Assembly (NCBI RefSeq): GCF_006716645.1
Contig: NZ_VFPL01000001.1
Location: 5,084,001-5,148,000, forward strand
Source: Arcticibacter tournemirensis
GTDB lineage: Bacteria > Bacteroidota > Bacteroidia > Sphingobacteriales > Sphingobacteriaceae
DNA: 64,000 bases
Direction of reading: 5' to 3'
Position numbers and translations under genes: made by a program
Notes under the pieces: generated by a model
Databases searched by the model: none
What the model was told of the DNA's origin: nothing
Seen by the model: only the letters and a program-made list of their open reading frames with translations
Shown: piece after piece, positions 26,905 to 36,641 of the stretch
Position numbering within the stretch: position 1 is the first letter of the stretch
Layout of the letters: each line of letters starts with the position of its first letter

Positions 26905-27693
26905 TTATATCGTCGCAGCGCCAAGCACTTCGTCGATATAATCAAATGAAGAAAGCACATCCGCTTTACCTTTGCGCACGGCAACGGTATGTTCATAATG
27001 TGCAGATGGTTTTCCGTCAATCGTACTTACAGTCCAGCCATCTTTCCAAAATTTCACTCCCGCTCGTCCCAGGTTGATCATTGGCTCTATCGCAATCACC
27101 ATGCCTTCCTCCAGCTTCATTCCCGATCCGCGCTTACCGTAATTAGGTACCTCCGGCTTCTCATGGAGCGAATATCCAACCCCATGTCCCACCAATTCTT
27201 TAACTACGCCAAACCCGTTTTTTTCAGCATGATCCTGAACAGCAAAAGCGATATCTCCAATCCTCAAACCGGCTACAGCCTTTGCAACACCAAGGTCAAG
27301 ACATTCCCTTGTAACTTTCAGAAGCTTCTTTACAGCCGGATCGATCTCTCCAACCGCGAAGGTAAACGCCGAATCGCTAACAAACTTATTCAGTATTACA
27401 CCACAGTCAACGGAAATTATATCCCCCTCCTTCAATTCATAGCCCCCTGGGAAACCATGTACAATACTATCGTTAGTGGATATACATAGCGAATAAGGAA
27501 ATCCATTGTAGTTCAGGAAAGCCGGCACACCGCCATTATCCCTGATATACGTCTCGGCAGCGTTATTGATCTCAATGGTTTTAACACCCGGACGAATAAG
27601 TTTTGCCATTTCGCCCAGGGTTTTTGAAAGAAGTGAAGAACTGGCTCTTATGAGCTCTATCTCCTCATCTGTCTTAAAATTAACCTTTGGCAT
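26905..27693 (-). CDS. map: Methionine aminopeptidase, type I
   Basis: 262-residue dinuclear metalloprotease that removes the initiator Met. Metal ligands are recognisable: Asp in ISVDCGVILNKFVSDSAF (two Asp), His in GHGVGYSLHEKPEVPNYG, Glu in MVIAIEPM and Glu in EHTVAV. No N-terminal extension or zinc finger, so it is the short class Ia form. It is placed between secY (9 bases) and infA, as in many bacteria. Confidence 0.96.
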   Translation of the reverse strand: MPKVNFKTDEEIELIRASSSLLSKTLGEMAKLIRPGVKTIEINNAAETYIRDNGGVPAFLNYNGFPYSLCISTNDSIVHGFPGGYELKEGDIISVDCGVILNKFVSDSAFTFAVGEIDPAVKKLLKVTRECLDLGVAKAVAGLRIGDIAFAVQDHAEKNGFGVVKELVGHGVGYSLHEKPEVPNYGKRGSGMKLEEGMVIAIEPMINLGRAGVKFWKDGWTVSTIDGKPSAHYEHTVAVRKGKADVLSSFDYIDEVLGAATI

Positions 27694-27702
27694 GTTCTTA
27701 AA

Positions 27703-29031
27703 TTAAAGTGCGGGACCAGTAGCCCCTGTTGCAACAGGAGTACGCCCTCTTAGTCTTCCCGTCTTCATCAATCCGTCGTAGTGACGCATTAACAAATGGC
27801 TTTCAATCTGCTGCAGTGTATCTAGAACAACACCCACCAGGATAAGGAGTGAAGTACCCCCATAGAAGTGAGCAAAGTTGCTGTTTATACCCAGAATGAT
27901 CGCAATAGACGGTAGTATGGCAATAATTGCAAGGAAAACAGAGCCCGGAAGCGTTATTTTAGAAATAACAGCATCGATATACTCTCCTGTAACTTTGCCT
28001 GGTTTTATCCCCGGAACAAATCCGCCATTCTTCTTCATATCATCCGACATCTGAACGGGATTAACCGTTATCGCGGTATAGAAGAATGTAAAAGCAATAA
28101 TCAAAAATGCAAATGTTCCATTATAGGCAACAGAAGTATAATTGGTTAATGCCGACAACACAGGTCCCTGAGCACCAGGGAAAAATTGCCCGATACTCAT
28201 TGGTATAAACATCAGAGCCTGAGCGAAAATGATAGGCATTACACCAGCAGCATTCACCTTTAAAGGAATATACTGACGAACGCCTCCATATTGCTTATTT
28301 CCGACTATCTTTTTAGCATACTGAACAGGAATCTTTCGAACCCCCTGAACAATAAGGATAGTAAATACTACCACAAAGAATAAGGCGATAATTTCAACGA
28401 TAAAAGGAATGATTCCACCACCAGTTAATCTTGAATCAAGCTCGGCTATAAAGGCTCCGGGAAGCTGGGCGATAATCCCAACCATGATGATCAATGAGAT
28501 CCCGTTACCTATTCCTTTATCAGTTATTTTTTCCCCTAACCACATTACAAATAATGTACCTGCAGTAAGAATCACCATAGAAGAGATCGAGAACAAAGGT
28601 TCTCCAAGCATCTTCGCATCAGGAGTAATCTGTGTACGAACATACCCAACCGCTTGTAATAATGTGATAGCAACGGTAAGATAACGTGTGATCTGATTCA
28701 GTTTCTTCCTTCCGCTCTCTCCCTCCTTCTGCATCTTCTGAAAAGTTGGAACAGCAATACCTAACAGCTGCACAACAATGGATGCAGAGATATAGGGCAT
28801 TACACCTAAGGCGAATATTGACGCCCTGGAGAATGAACCTCCTGCAAACATATTTAATAAACCAAGGAGGCCTTCCTGTGCCTGATGTTCAAGCGCAACA
28901 GGGTTTACTCCCGGCAATACAATGAAAGAACCAACACGGTAAATTAAAAGAAATAAGAGTGTGTTTAAAATACGCACTCTTAAGTCTTCAATTTTCCAGA
29001 TATTGGAAAGGGTAGTGAATAACTTCTTCAT
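27703..29031 (-). CDS. secY: Preprotein translocase subunit SecY
   Basis: 442-residue core channel of the Sec translocon, with ten hydrophobic segments expected and visible along the sequence. The plug/TM2 region contains NMFAGGSFSRASIFALGVMP, and YISASIVVQLLG and TLFVMWLGEKITDKGIGNGI are family signatures. It lies 3 bases after rplO, the usual spc-operon position, so membrane-insertion capacity is coupled to ribosome synthesis. Confidence 0.97.
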   Translation of the reverse strand: MKKLFTTLSNIWKIEDLRVRILNTLLFLLIYRVGSFIVLPGVNPVALEHQAQEGLLGLLNMFAGGSFSRASIFALGVMPYISASIVVQLLGIAVPTFQKMQKEGESGRKKLNQITRYLTVAITLLQAVGYVRTQITPDAKMLGEPLFSISSMVILTAGTLFVMWLGEKITDKGIGNGISLIIMVGIIAQLPGAFIAELDSRLTGGGIIPFIVEIIALFFVVVFTILIVQGVRKIPVQYAKKIVGNKQYGGVRQYIPLKVNAAGVMPIIFAQALMFIPMSIGQFFPGAQGPVLSALTNYTSVAYNGTFAFLIIAFTFFYTAITVNPVQMSDDMKKNGGFVPGIKPGKVTGEYIDAVISKITLPGSVFLAIIAILPSIAIILGINSNFAHFYGGTSLLILVGVVLDTLQQIESHLLMRHYDGLMKTGRLRGRTPVATGATGPAL

Positions 29032-29034
29032 TAA

Positions 29035-29481
29035 TTACAATTTAACAATTGCACCACCGGCTGCTTCAATCGACTTCTGAGCAGAAGCTGTAAAAGCATG
29101 GGCTGTAACTTCAAGTTTGCTTGTTACTTCTCCTCTTCCAAGGATCTTTACACGGTCATTCTTTGATACTAATCCGTGTTCCTTTAAGGTGTCAAAGTTG
29201 ACACTTGTAAGGCTGAATTTCTCTGCAAGGGCTTGTAAAACGTCTAAGTTAACGCCTACATATTCCACGCGGTTAACATTCTTAAAGCCAACCTTTGGTA
29301 CCCGGCGTTGTAAAGGCATCTGTCCGCCTTCGAAACCAACTTTCGATGATGTACCTGAACGGGAACCAGCACCTTTATGACCACGGGTTGAAGTACCCCC
29401 GCGACCGGAACCAGTACCCCTGCCTATACGTTTCTTATTTTTAGTTGAACCTTCTGCAGGTTTCAAATTACTTAAGTTCAT
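29035..29481 (-). CDS. rplO: 50S ribosomal protein L15
   Basis: 148 residues. The N-terminal half is the glycine/arginine-rich extended tail that reaches into 23S rRNA (RIGRGTGSGRGGTSTRGHKG), followed by GGQMPLQRRVPKVGFKN and a globular C-terminal domain. Placed between rpmD (2-base gap) and secY. Confidence 0.97.
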   Translation of the reverse strand: MNLSNLKPAEGSTKNKKRIGRGTGSGRGGTSTRGHKGAGSRSGTSSKVGFEGGQMPLQRRVPKVGFKNVNRVEYVGVNLDVLQALAEKFSLTSVNFDTLKEHGLVSKNDRVKILGRGEVTSKLEVTAHAFTASAQKSIEAAGGAIVKL

Positions 29482-29483
29482 GA

Positions 29484-29663
29484 TTAAATACTTTCTACTG
29501 CTACAAGATGATTAATTTTCCGTACCATCCCGATGATAGCCGGGGTAGCTTCTACCTCTACAGTCTGGCTGATTTTGTTCAAACCAAGAGCCTGCATGGT
29601 TCTTTTCTGGCGCTCGCTTCTGTCGATAACGCTTTTAATCTGAGTGATCCTGATTTTCGCCAT
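29484..29663 (-). CDS. rpmD: 50S ribosomal protein L30
   Basis: 59 residues read directly from the gap between rpsE and rplO: MAKIRITQIKSVIDRSERQK, then TMQALGLNKISQTVEV and a final GMVRKINHLVAVES. The repeated pattern is the short bacterial L30 fold. The gene is 5 bases after rpsE and 2 bases before rplO, its standard place. Confidence 0.95.
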   Translation of the reverse strand: MAKIRITQIKSVIDRSERQKRTMQALGLNKISQTVEVEATPAIIGMVRKINHLVAVESI

Positions 29664-29668
29664 GATAC

Positions 29669-30187
29669 TTATCCGTTAAAAACTTTACTAAGATCCACAC
29701 CACGTTGCTGCGCTACTGTGTACGCATCTCTCATCTGAGATAAAGCAGATACTGTTGCTTTTACCACGTTATGCGGGTTTGATGATCCTTTAGACTTTGC
29801 TAATACGTTATGAACACCGGCACTTTCAAGTACTGCACGCATAGCACCACCAGCAATAACTCCGGTACCATTTGAAGCAGGTTTGATTAACACATAACCA
29901 CCTGAAAATTTTCCATATTGTTCGTGAGGCACAGTTCCGTTAATAACCGGAACTTTCACCAGGTTCTTTTTAGCATCATCGATACCTTTAGCGATTGCTT
30001 CGGTTACTTCTTTAGCTTTTCCAAGTCCATAGCCTACCACTCCGTTTTCATCACCAACCACTACGATTGCTGAGAAACTGAATGTACGGCCCCCTTTAGT
30101 AACTTTAGCAACACGCTGTATGCTAACTAAGCGATCCTTTAATTCGATTTCGCTTGATTTTACTCTTTTTATATTGATCGTTGACAT
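29669..30187 (-). CDS. rpsE: 30S ribosomal protein S5
   Basis: 172 residues. The N-terminal double-stranded RNA-binding domain shows [20 protein letters not shown] and [19 protein letters not shown]; the C-terminal domain includes [19 protein letters not shown]. It takes part in mRNA unwinding and decoding fidelity. Located between rplR (12 bases) and rpmD. Confidence 0.97.
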   Translation of the reverse strand: MSTINIKRVKSSEIELKDRLVSIQRVAKVTKGGRTFSFSAIVVVGDENGVVGYGLGKAKEVTEAIAKGIDDAKKNLVKVPVINGTVPHEQYGKFSGGYVLIKPASNGTGVIAGGAMRAVLESAGVHNVLAKSKGSSNPHNVVKATVSALSQMRDAYTVAQQRGVDLSKVFNG

Positions 30188-30199
30188 CTATTCTTCAGA

Positions 30200-30553
30200 T
30201 TAAAAATTAAGACCACCTTCACGTGCGCCTTCAGCCAGTGATTTAACACGTCCGTGGTATAAATAACCATTCCTATCAAATACCACCTGGCTGATACCGG
30301 CTGCAACAGCTTTCTCTGCTACAAGCTTACCAACAGCCTTAGACTGTTCAACTTTATTTCCATTTGCAGAAAACTCCTTTGATAAAGAAGATGCTGAAAC
30401 GAGGGTCTTACCTGTAGTATCATCAATAACCTGAGCATAAATTCCTTTATTGCTTCTGTATACTGACAAACGGGGGCGTTCAGTAGAGCCAGCCAATCTG
30501 CGTCTGATGCCTTGTTTAATTCGCGCTCTGCGAGATAATTTACTTCCTGCCAT
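30200..30553 (-). CDS. rplR: 50S ribosomal protein L18
   Basis: 117-residue 5S rRNA-binding protein. The basic N-terminus ([20 protein letters not shown]) and the core [18 protein letters not shown] are typical, ending [20 protein letters not shown]. It follows rplF after 6 bases. Confidence 0.97.
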   Translation of the reverse strand: MAGSKLSRRARIKQGIRRRLAGSTERPRLSVYRSNKGIYAQVIDDTTGKTLVSASSLSKEFSANGNKVEQSKAVGKLVAEKAVAAGISQVVFDRNGYLYHGRVKSLAEGAREGGLNF

Positions 30554-30559
30554 GACTTA

Positions 30560-31117
30560 TTATTTTTTAGCTGCTGATTTACCTGCTTTTCTTCTTAACA
30601 CTTCACCTACAAACTTAATACCTTTTCCTTTGTAAGGCTCAGGAGCACGCAGGGAACGTATTTTAGCTGCAACTTGTCCTAATAATTGTTTGTCGATACT
30701 TTCCAGTATAATCGTTGGATTTTTACCTTTATCAGCAGTTGTTGTTACTTTAATTTCTTTAGGTAATTCAAACACATAATGGTGTGAATATCCAAGCACC
30801 AGGTCCAGGGTATTTCCTGTATTAGAGGCACGGTAACCCACGCCCACTAGCTCCTGCTGCAATTTATATCCTTCAGTAACACCTTTAACCATGTTGTTTA
30901 AAAGTGACCGGTAAAGACCGTGAAGGGCTTTATGGCGTTTCTGTTCAGACGGACGCACTACTAGTAGTTTTCCATCTTCCTGAGAAACAGTTATATCTCC
31001 GTCTAAACGTTGTGATAATTCACCTTTGGGGCCTTTTACTGTAACCACATTATCTGCAGATACGGTAATAGTAACACCACCAGGGATTTCTATTGGGGCT
31101 TTTCCTATTCTTGACAT
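30560..31117 (-). CDS. rplF: 50S ribosomal protein L6
   Basis: 185 residues forming two repeated alpha/beta domains near the GTPase-associated centre. MSRIGKAPIEIPGGVTITV marks the N-terminus; the C-terminal domain carries the family signature RAPEPYKGKGIKFVGEVLRR. It follows rpsH after 16 bases. Confidence 0.97.
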   Translation of the reverse strand: MSRIGKAPIEIPGGVTITVSADNVVTVKGPKGELSQRLDGDITVSQEDGKLLVVRPSEQKRHKALHGLYRSLLNNMVKGVTEGYKLQQELVGVGYRASNTGNTLDLVLGYSHHYVFELPKEIKVTTTADKGKNPTIILESIDKQLLGQVAAKIRSLRAPEPYKGKGIKFVGEVLRRKAGKSAAKK

Positions 31118-31133
31118 CCTTTAATCCTCCTGA

Positions 31134-31532
31134 TTAATGTACGTAACATAATACTTCGCCACCAATGTTCAGGTTGCGGGCTTCCTTATCGGTCATTACT
31201 CCCTTAGAGGTAGAAATGATCGCAACTCCCAAACCATTTAATACACGTGGCATCTTGTCTACACCTGCATATTTTCTCAAACCAGGCTTACTCACACGTG
31301 TAAGGGTGCGAATAGCAGGAACTCTAGTTACCGGATGATATTTCAATGCAATTTTGATTGTACCCTGTGCATTGTTGTCCTCGAACTTGTAGTTCGCGAT
31401 GTAACCTTTATCAAAAAGAACTTTTGTGATCTCCTTTTTGAGGTTTGATGCAGGAATTTCTACAACCCTGTGGTTGGCCTTAATGGCATTCCTTACTCTC
31501 GTAAGATAATCTGCTATTGGATCTGTATTCAT
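31134..31532 (-). CDS. rpsH: 30S ribosomal protein S8
   Basis: 132-residue central-domain assembly protein. The start [20 protein letters not shown] and the C-terminal [20 protein letters not shown] are diagnostic. In E. coli S8 represses the spc operon by binding its mRNA; no homologous site can be asserted here. It is separated from rpsN by 142 bases that hold a long stuttered inverted repeat. Confidence 0.97.
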   Translation of the reverse strand: MNTDPIADYLTRVRNAIKANHRVVEIPASNLKKEITKVLFDKGYIANYKFEDNNAQGTIKIALKYHPVTRVPAIRTLTRVSKPGLRKYAGVDKMPRVLNGLGVAIISTSKGVMTDKEARNLNIGGEVLCYVH

Positions 31533-31586
31533 TATTTGTTGTTTTTGGTAGTGGTATCACACATTGGACCTGCTACCGGTTAATAT

Positions 31587-31675
31587 TTATTGTTGCGGGT
31601 TCCAGGTTGTAAGTTGTAGGATAAAGCGCCTTACAAAGGCCCGCAACCCACAACTTACAACCTGCAACTCTTTAT
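31587..31675. repeat. Large inverted repeat of GTTGTAAGTTGTAGG words between rpsN and rpsH
   Basis: Left arm GTTGCGGGTT plus AGGTTGTAAGTTGTAGG; right arm CCCGCAAC plus CCACAACTTACAACCTGC, which is the near-exact complement in shuffled order. The shared word set also occurs at 33729-33790 and between mreB and mreC. It would be transcribed within the ribosomal mRNA as a strong hairpin. Confidence 0.8.
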
Positions 31676-31944
31676 TACCAGCTGGCCTTCTTTACTCCCG
31701 GAATCTTTCCGGCAAGAGCCATTTCGCGGAATGTTACACGAGAAATACCGAACTGCCTCATATATCCTCTCGGACGACCAGTTAATTTACAACGGTTGTG
31801 TAAACGAACCGGAGAAGCATTTTTAGGTAATTTATCCAATGCTGCAAAATCTCCTTCAGCTTTCAAAGCAGCTCTTTTCTCAGCATACTTGGCAACTAAT
31901 TTAGCACGCTTAACTTCCCGTGCTTTTACACCTTCTTTAGCCAT
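31675..31944 (-). CDS. rpsN: 30S ribosomal protein S14 (zinc-free form)
   Basis: 89 residues, the longer class of S14 lacking the CxxC-x12-CxxC zinc ribbon; a single Cys is in [20 protein letters not shown]. The end [11 protein letters not shown] is the family signature. The start overlaps the rplE stop by 8 bases, consistent with translational coupling. Confidence 0.97.
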   Translation of the reverse strand: MAKEGVKAREVKRAKLVAKYAEKRAALKAEGDFAALDKLPKNASPVRLHNRCKLTGRPRGYMRQFGISRVTFREMALAGKIPGVKKASW

Positions 31945-32503
31945 TATTTACTGTCTGATTTTTAAATGGTAAACCAAATTGCTTTAATAATTCCAGCGCC
32001 TCAACATCGTTTTTTGCTGAAGTTACAAAGGTAATATCCATTCCCATAATTTTACTGATCTTGTCAATATTGATTTCAGGGAAAATGATTTGCTCAGATA
32101 TACCTAAAGTGTAATTGCCGTGTCCGTCAAAACCTTTGTCGTTGATTCCTTTGAAATCGCGGATACGAGGTAAAGCAACAGAGATCAAACGATCAAGGAA
32201 CTCATACATCTGGCTGTCACGTAAAGTAACACGAACGCCAACCGGCATTCCCTTACGCAACTTAAAGTTAGAAATATCTTTCTTTGACTTTGCTGCAACC
32301 GCCTGCTGACCAGTAATTGTAGTAAGTTCGCTGATTGCCGTTTCTATTAACTTTTTGTCTGTAGTTGCTGCTCCAACACCCTGGTTGATAGCAATCTTTT
32401 CAAGCTTAGGAACCTGCATCACGCTCTTGTACTGAAATTTATCTTTCAGTGCAGTGCGGATCTCGTCCCTGTATTTTGATTTTAATCTTGGTACGTAACT
32501 CAT
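31937..32503 (-). CDS. rplE: 50S ribosomal protein L5
   Basis: 188-residue protein of the central protuberance that binds 5S rRNA and contacts P-site tRNA. Diagnostic segments are [39 protein letters not shown] and [17 protein letters not shown]. The start overlaps the rplX stop (ATGA) and the end overlaps the rpsN start. Confidence 0.97.
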   Translation of the reverse strand: MSYVPRLKSKYRDEIRTALKDKFQYKSVMQVPKLEKIAINQGVGAATTDKKLIETAISELTTITGQQAVAAKSKKDISNFKLRKGMPVGVRVTLRDSQMYEFLDRLISVALPRIRDFKGINDKGFDGHGNYTLGISEQIIFPEINIDKISKIMGMDITFVTSAKNDVEALELLKQFGLPFKNQTVNNG

Positions 32504-32844
32504 TGCTTAATTTCCTCCCCGGATTTTTTAGCTATTCTAACTAGTTTACCTGCAGCATCCTTTTGTCTCCCGACACGGGTTGGCTTACCGGTTTTAGCAT
32601 CAACAACCATCAGGTTAGAGATATGAATAGGAGCTTCCTTTTTAATAATACCGCCGTTAGGATTTGCAGCATTAGGCTTGGTATGGCGTGAAACCATGTT
32701 CGCACCTTCTACAATAGCCCTGTTATCTTTTAGAATTATTTCTAAAATTTTGCCCTGCTTACCTTTAGAGTCGCCGGCTATTACCTGAACCAAATCACCT
32801 TTACGGATTTTCAGCTTAGGCTTTACTTTATTATTCTTTACCAT
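32500..32844 (-). CDS. rplX: 50S ribosomal protein L24
   Basis: 114-residue assembly initiator of the large subunit, with the KOW motif [20 protein letters not shown] followed by [20 protein letters not shown]. Located 1 base after rplN; its stop overlaps the rplE start by four bases. Confidence 0.97.
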   Translation of the reverse strand: MVKNNKVKPKLKIRKGDLVQVIAGDSKGKQGKILEIILKDNRAIVEGANMVSRHTKPNAANPNGGIIKKEAPIHISNLMVVDAKTGKPTRVGRQKDAAGKLVRIAKKSGEEIKQ

Positions 32845-32845
32845 G

Positions 32846-33214
32846 TTACAATACCTCCGGTGCTAATGATACAATTTTCATGAATTGTTTTTCACGCAGC
32901 TCTCTTGCAACCGGACCGAAGATACGAGTACCACGTGGTTCGTCCTGATTATTCAATAATACAGCTGCGTTATCGTCGAAACGGATATAAGAGCCGTCCT
33001 TGCGCCTGATTTCCTTTTTGGTCCTTACCACAACTGCTTTCGACACAGTTCCTTTTTTAACGTTACCAGAAGGAAGCGCACTTTTCACGGTTACAACGAT
33101 CTTGTCACCAACAGAAGCATAACGCTTCCCGGTGCCGCCCAGAACACGGATCACTAAAACTTCTTTAGCTCCGCTGTTATCTGCAACATTCAGTCTTGAT
33201 TCCTGTTGTACCAT
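32846..33214 (-). CDS. rplN: 50S ribosomal protein L14
   Basis: 122 residues, five-stranded barrel protein at the subunit interface. [20 protein letters not shown] and [19 protein letters not shown] are diagnostic, as is the C-terminal [20 protein letters not shown]. The ATG overlaps the rpsQ stop by one base (TAATG). Confidence 0.97.
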   Translation of the reverse strand: MVQQESRLNVADNSGAKEVLVIRVLGGTGKRYASVGDKIVVTVKSALPSGNVKKGTVSKAVVVRTKKEIRRKDGSYIRFDDNAAVLLNNQDEPRGTRIFGPVARELREKQFMKIVSLAPEVL

Positions 33215-33468
33215 TACTTAGCCCTTTCTAAAATTTCAACTAATCTCCAGTTTTTATTCTTACTCAGCGGACGAGTCTCCATAATCAACACTGTATCACC
33301 GATACCACAAGTGTTGCTTTCGTCATGAGCCATAAATTTGGTAGTCTTGTTAACAAACTTTCCATAGATCGGATGCTTAACCTTCCGTTCTACAGCAACC
33401 ACGATGGACTTATCCATCTTGTTGCTAACTACCAACCCGGTACGGGTTTTTCTTAATTTTCTTTCCAT
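33214..33468 (-). CDS. rpsQ: 30S ribosomal protein S17
   Basis: 84 residues starting [20 protein letters not shown]; the frame continues upstream but this ATG fits the family and leaves 13 bases after rpmC. OB-fold rRNA-binding protein; [17 protein letters not shown] and [20 protein letters not shown] are its signature segments. Confidence 0.96.
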   Translation of the reverse strand: MERKLRKTRTGLVVSNKMDKSIVVAVERKVKHPIYGKFVNKTTKFMAHDESNTCGIGDTVLIMETRPLSKNKNWRLVEILERAK

Positions 33469-33481
33469 TTCGACTCTAAAA

Positions 33482-33712
33482 TTATTCAGTTTCAGAAGCG
33501 GACTCTGGCTTAGCAGCAGCATCTGCCGCTTTACGCTTAGTCAATTCTGTATTTAAACGTGCGATATCTTTTCTCACCTTGCTAATACGAGATGGATTCT
33601 CTATGGCAGAAACTGTATGCGCAAATTTTAATTTTGTGAGATTGGCTCTTTCCTCGCTTATGCGGGAAACAATCTCTTCAGTTGATAGCTCTAATATTTC
33701 TGAGGTTTTCAT
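33482..33712 (-). CDS. rpmC: 50S ribosomal protein L29
   Basis: 76 residues starting at [20 protein letters not shown]. The two-helix hairpin near the tunnel exit is followed by [20 protein letters not shown] and a short Ala/Glu-rich tail. An upstream in-frame ATG would add residues from a repeat region and is unlikely. A 79-base gap containing a stuttered repeat separates it from rplP. Confidence 0.95.
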   Translation of the reverse strand: MKTSEILELSTEEIVSRISEERANLTKLKFAHTVSAIENPSRISKVRKDIARLNTELTKRKAADAAAKPESASETE

Positions 33713-33728
33713 CTTTTCTTTATTTGTT

Positions 33729-33790
33729 GTGTGTTCCGGGTTGCGGGATGCGGGAAGGAACCCACAACATTCAACCTGCAACCTTCAACA
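33729..33790. repeat. Stuttered inverted repeat (GGTTGCGGG type) between rplP and rpmC
   Basis: Words TTCCGGGTTGCGGGATGCGG on the left and GAACCCACAACATTCAACC plus TGCAACCTTCAACA on the right are partly complementary. They share GGTTGCGGG and CCCACAAC with the rpsN-rpsH spacer, so this looks like a second copy of the same family. Confidence 0.65.
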
Positions 33791-33791
33791 T

Positions 33792-34214
33792 TTATGCTTC
33801 TACGTAATCTCTACGTACTACAAATTTGGTTTGTACCGGTAATTTCTGAGCGGCTAAACGCAATGCCTCTTTAGCTATTTCCAAAGGCACACCTTCAGCT
33901 TCAAAAATCATTCTACCCGGACGGACAACGGCAACCCAGTATTCCGGAGCACCCTTACCTTTACCCATACGTACTTCCGCAGGTTTCTTGGTAACAGGCT
34001 TGTCAGGAAAAATCCGAATCCACACCTGGCCTTCACGTTTCATATAACGTGTAACCGCAATACGTGCAGCTTCTATCTGGCGACTTGTTATCCACGCCGG
34101 TTCCAATGATTTAATTCCGAAAGAACCGAAGGCAAGCTCAGCACCACGGGTAGCTAAACCTTTCATTTTGCCCTTCTGCATCTTTCTGAACTTCGTTCTT
34201 TTTGGCTGTAACAT
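33792..34214 (-). CDS. rplP: 50S ribosomal protein L16
   Basis: 140 residues; helps position tRNA in the A and P sites. [19 protein letters not shown] and [20 protein letters not shown] are diagnostic, together with [20 protein letters not shown]. It follows rpsC after 42 bases. Confidence 0.97.
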   Translation of the reverse strand: MLQPKRTKFRKMQKGKMKGLATRGAELAFGSFGIKSLEPAWITSRQIEAARIAVTRYMKREGQVWIRIFPDKPVTKKPAEVRMGKGKGAPEYWVAVVRPGRMIFEAEGVPLEIAKEALRLAAQKLPVQTKFVVRRDYVEA

Positions 34215-34256
34215 CTCTGTTTGTATTTATATCGTTAACGATGTCTGAACTTCTAT

Positions 34257-35171
34257 TTATTTCTTTCCGCGAAATCCTCCGGCCGCGCCACCACGGTTCG
34301 GGCCAGCCTGGCCTCCGCGATTTTGTCCTCCGGGACGATTCTGACTGCCACCACGGTTCTGGCCACCCTGACCGCCACGGTTATCTCCTCCACTGCGTCT
34401 GTCGCCTCCACCGCGTCTGTCATTAGCGCCTCTGCGATCATTTCCACCTCTGCGGTCACCTCTTTCACCACCTCCGAAAGCTGCAGCGCCTTCGCCTCTG
34501 CCTCTTACGCCGGTTGTCTGACCGATATTCGGAGAAAGATCACGTTTACCGTAAACTTCACCTTTACAGATCCACACTTTCACGCCAATCTTACCATATG
34601 TAGTAAGAGCTTCTGCAAGTGCGTAATCAATATCAGCACGGAAAGTATGCAATGGAATTCTTCCTTCTTTATATTGCTCAGTACGTGCCATTTCAGCTCC
34701 ACCTAAGCGGCCTGAACACATTACCTTGATTCCTTCGGCACCTATACGCATCGTTGAAGCGATAGAAGTTTTCATTGCACGACGGAAAGAGATACGAGCT
34801 TCGAGTTGCTTTGCAATTCCTTCTGCTACTAACTGAGCATCCAGTTCAGGACGTTTGATCTCGAAGATATTGATCTGAACATCTTTCTTTGTCAGCTTCT
34901 TTAACTCTTCCTTGATCTTATCAACTTCCTGACCACCTTTTCCGATAACAATACCTGGACGGGCAGTGTGGATGGTTACTGTAATACGCTTTAATGTACG
35001 TTCGATCACCAATTTAGCAACACCGCCTTTAGCGATACGAACAGAAAGATACTTGCGAATCTTTTCATCTTCAACTAATTTATCGGAGTAGTTGTTGCCA
35101 CCGAACCAGTTAGAATCCCAACCTTTGATGATTCCTAATCTGTTACCTATTGGATGTGCTTTTTGTCCCAT
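34257..35171 (-). CDS. rpsC: 30S ribosomal protein S3 with long RGG-rich C-terminal tail
   Basis: 304 residues. Residues 1-221 are a normal S3: [20 protein letters not shown], the KH domain with [19 protein letters not shown], and the C-terminal domain with [20 protein letters not shown]. From about residue 222 to the end is an 83-residue tail of Gly, Arg, Asn, Asp and Gln in RGG-like units (for example [18 protein letters not shown]) ending FRGKK. Bacterial S3 is commonly 210-280 residues, so this tail is long. It is probably disordered and RNA-binding near the mRNA entry site (inference). Confidence 0.96.
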   Translation of the reverse strand: MGQKAHPIGNRLGIIKGWDSNWFGGNNYSDKLVEDEKIRKYLSVRIAKGGVAKLVIERTLKRITVTIHTARPGIVIGKGGQEVDKIKEELKKLTKKDVQINIFEIKRPELDAQLVAEGIAKQLEARISFRRAMKTSIASTMRIGAEGIKVMCSGRLGGAEMARTEQYKEGRIPLHTFRADIDYALAEALTTYGKIGVKVWICKGEVYGKRDLSPNIGQTTGVRGRGEGAAAFGGGERGDRRGGNDRRGANDRRGGGDRRSGGDNRGGQGGQNRGGSQNRPGGQNRGGQAGPNRGGAAGGFRGKK

Positions 35172-35177
35172 TTCTCC

Positions 35178-35540
35178 TTAATTAGTTTGTGTTTCTAGAT
35201 TCTTGCTGTCAACAACCAGAGTTACGTGGTTAGAACGTTTACGAATTCTGAATCCACGGCCCTGAGGGGCAGGCCTAAGCCTTTTTAACTGACGGCCACC
35301 GTCTACAAACACTGTTTTCACAAACAATTCGTTGTCTTCCGGACGTTGTCCTTCGTTCTTGGCTTCCCAGTTTTTGATGGCCGATAACAAAAGTTTCTCA
35401 ACTTTCTGGGCAGCTTCTTTATTTGTATACTTTAAAATATATAGTGCCTTTTCAACACGCTCACCACGGATAAGGTCAACAACCAGTCTCATCTTACGAG
35501 GCGAGGTAGGGCAATTATTTAGTTTTGCTACTGCTTCCAT
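35178..35540 (-). CDS. rplV: 50S ribosomal protein L22
   Basis: 120 residues; its beta-hairpin lines the nascent-chain tunnel. [20 protein letters not shown] is the N-terminal signature and the hairpin region reads [19 protein letters not shown]. It lies 3 bases after rpsS and 6 before rpsC. Confidence 0.97.
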   Translation of the reverse strand: MEAVAKLNNCPTSPRKMRLVVDLIRGERVEKALYILKYTNKEAAQKVEKLLLSAIKNWEAKNEGQRPEDNELFVKTVFVDGGRQLKRLRPAPQGRGFRIRKRSNHVTLVVDSKNLETQTN

Positions 35541-35543
35541 TGC

Positions 35544-35810
35544 TTATTTTCTCTTTTCAGCGTGACCTCTAAATGTTCTGGTTGGAGCAAATTCTCCCAA
35601 CTTGTGACCAACCATGTTTTCAGTTACATAAACAGGTATAAACTTGTTACCATTATGTACTGCAAATGTATGACCTACGAAATCCGGAGAGATCATCGAC
35701 CGGCGTGACCAGGTCTTAATAACTGATTTCTTACTGGTTTCGTTCATAGAAAGCACTTTGCCTTCCAGATTGTGATCAATATAAGGGCCTTTTTTAATCG
35801 AACGTGCCAT
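35544..35810 (-). CDS. rpsS: 30S ribosomal protein S19
   Basis: 88-residue head protein paired with S13. [40 protein letters not shown] and [20 protein letters not shown] are the family signatures. Start overlaps the rplB stop by one base. Confidence 0.97.
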   Translation of the reverse strand: MARSIKKGPYIDHNLEGKVLSMNETSKKSVIKTWSRRSMISPDFVGHTFAVHNGNKFIPVYVTENMVGHKLGEFAPTRTFRGHAEKRK

Positions 35811-36634
35811 TATTTCTTCCTCCCTTCAATAATATAACGATTTGAGGTTTTCTTCTTATTACGGGTCTTATAACCTTTCGAAAGTACCCCGGTTCTTGAA
35901 CGTGGATGACCACCTGAAGCCCTTCCTTCACCACCACCCATAGGGTGATCGACAGGGTTCATTGCAACACCACGAACACGTGGGCGATAGCCCAGCCAGC
36001 GTTTTCTTCCAGCCTTACCCAAAACTTCATTTGCCTTTTCAGAATTTGAAACTGTTCCGATAGTGGCAATACAAGAGGCCAGGATCATACGGGTTTCGCC
36101 TGAAGGCATCTTAATGATAGCATACTTCCCGTCACGGGCAGATAGCTGAGCATAAGTACCTGCACTACGTGCAATCGACGCACCCTGACCCGGATTGAGC
36201 TCAATGTTATGAATAATTGAACCTAGAGGAATGTTCTTTAAGGGAAGAGCATTGCCTACTTCTGGTGCTACTCCTTCGCCGGATACTACGGTTTGACCAA
36301 CCTGTAATCCTTCGGGAGCAATAATGTAGCGCTTTTCGCCGTCGGCATAGTGCAACAGAGCGATACGTGCAGTACGGTTAGGATCGTACTCTATAGTGGC
36401 AACAGTTGCGGGGATATTATTTTTATCGCGTTTAAAATCAATCAATCGGTATGCTTTTTTATGTCCCCCACCGAGATAACGCATAGTCATTTTACCGGAA
36501 TTATTCCTACCGCCTGATTTCTTGATAGAAACTACTAACGACTTTTCAGGAACGTTTGTAGTAACATCTGAATAATCGCCTCCTACGCGGAAACGAGTAC
36601 CAGGGGTAACCGGTTTAAATCTTCTAACTGCCAT
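35810..36634 (-). CDS. rplB: 50S ribosomal protein L2
   Basis: 274 residues; needed for subunit association and peptidyl-transferase activity. The active-region loop [20 protein letters not shown] carries the conserved His; [20 protein letters not shown] and [20 protein letters not shown] are also diagnostic. Seven bases separate it from rplW. Confidence 0.97.
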   Translation of the reverse strand: MAVRRFKPVTPGTRFRVGGDYSDVTTNVPEKSLVVSIKKSGGRNNSGKMTMRYLGGGHKKAYRLIDFKRDKNNIPATVATIEYDPNRTARIALLHYADGEKRYIIAPEGLQVGQTVVSGEGVAPEVGNALPLKNIPLGSIIHNIELNPGQGASIARSAGTYAQLSARDGKYAIIKMPSGETRMILASCIATIGTVSNSEKANEVLGKAGRKRWLGYRPRVRGVAMNPVDHPMGGGEGRASGGHPRSRTGVLSKGYKTRNKKKTSNRYIIEGRKK

Positions 36635-36641
36635 GTTCTAA

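Noticed and set aside
34323-34706. 127-codon plus-strand frame rich in Thr/Ser opposite rpsC
   Set aside because: It is the complement of the repetitive RGG-coding tail of S3; low-complexity repeats keep several frames open.
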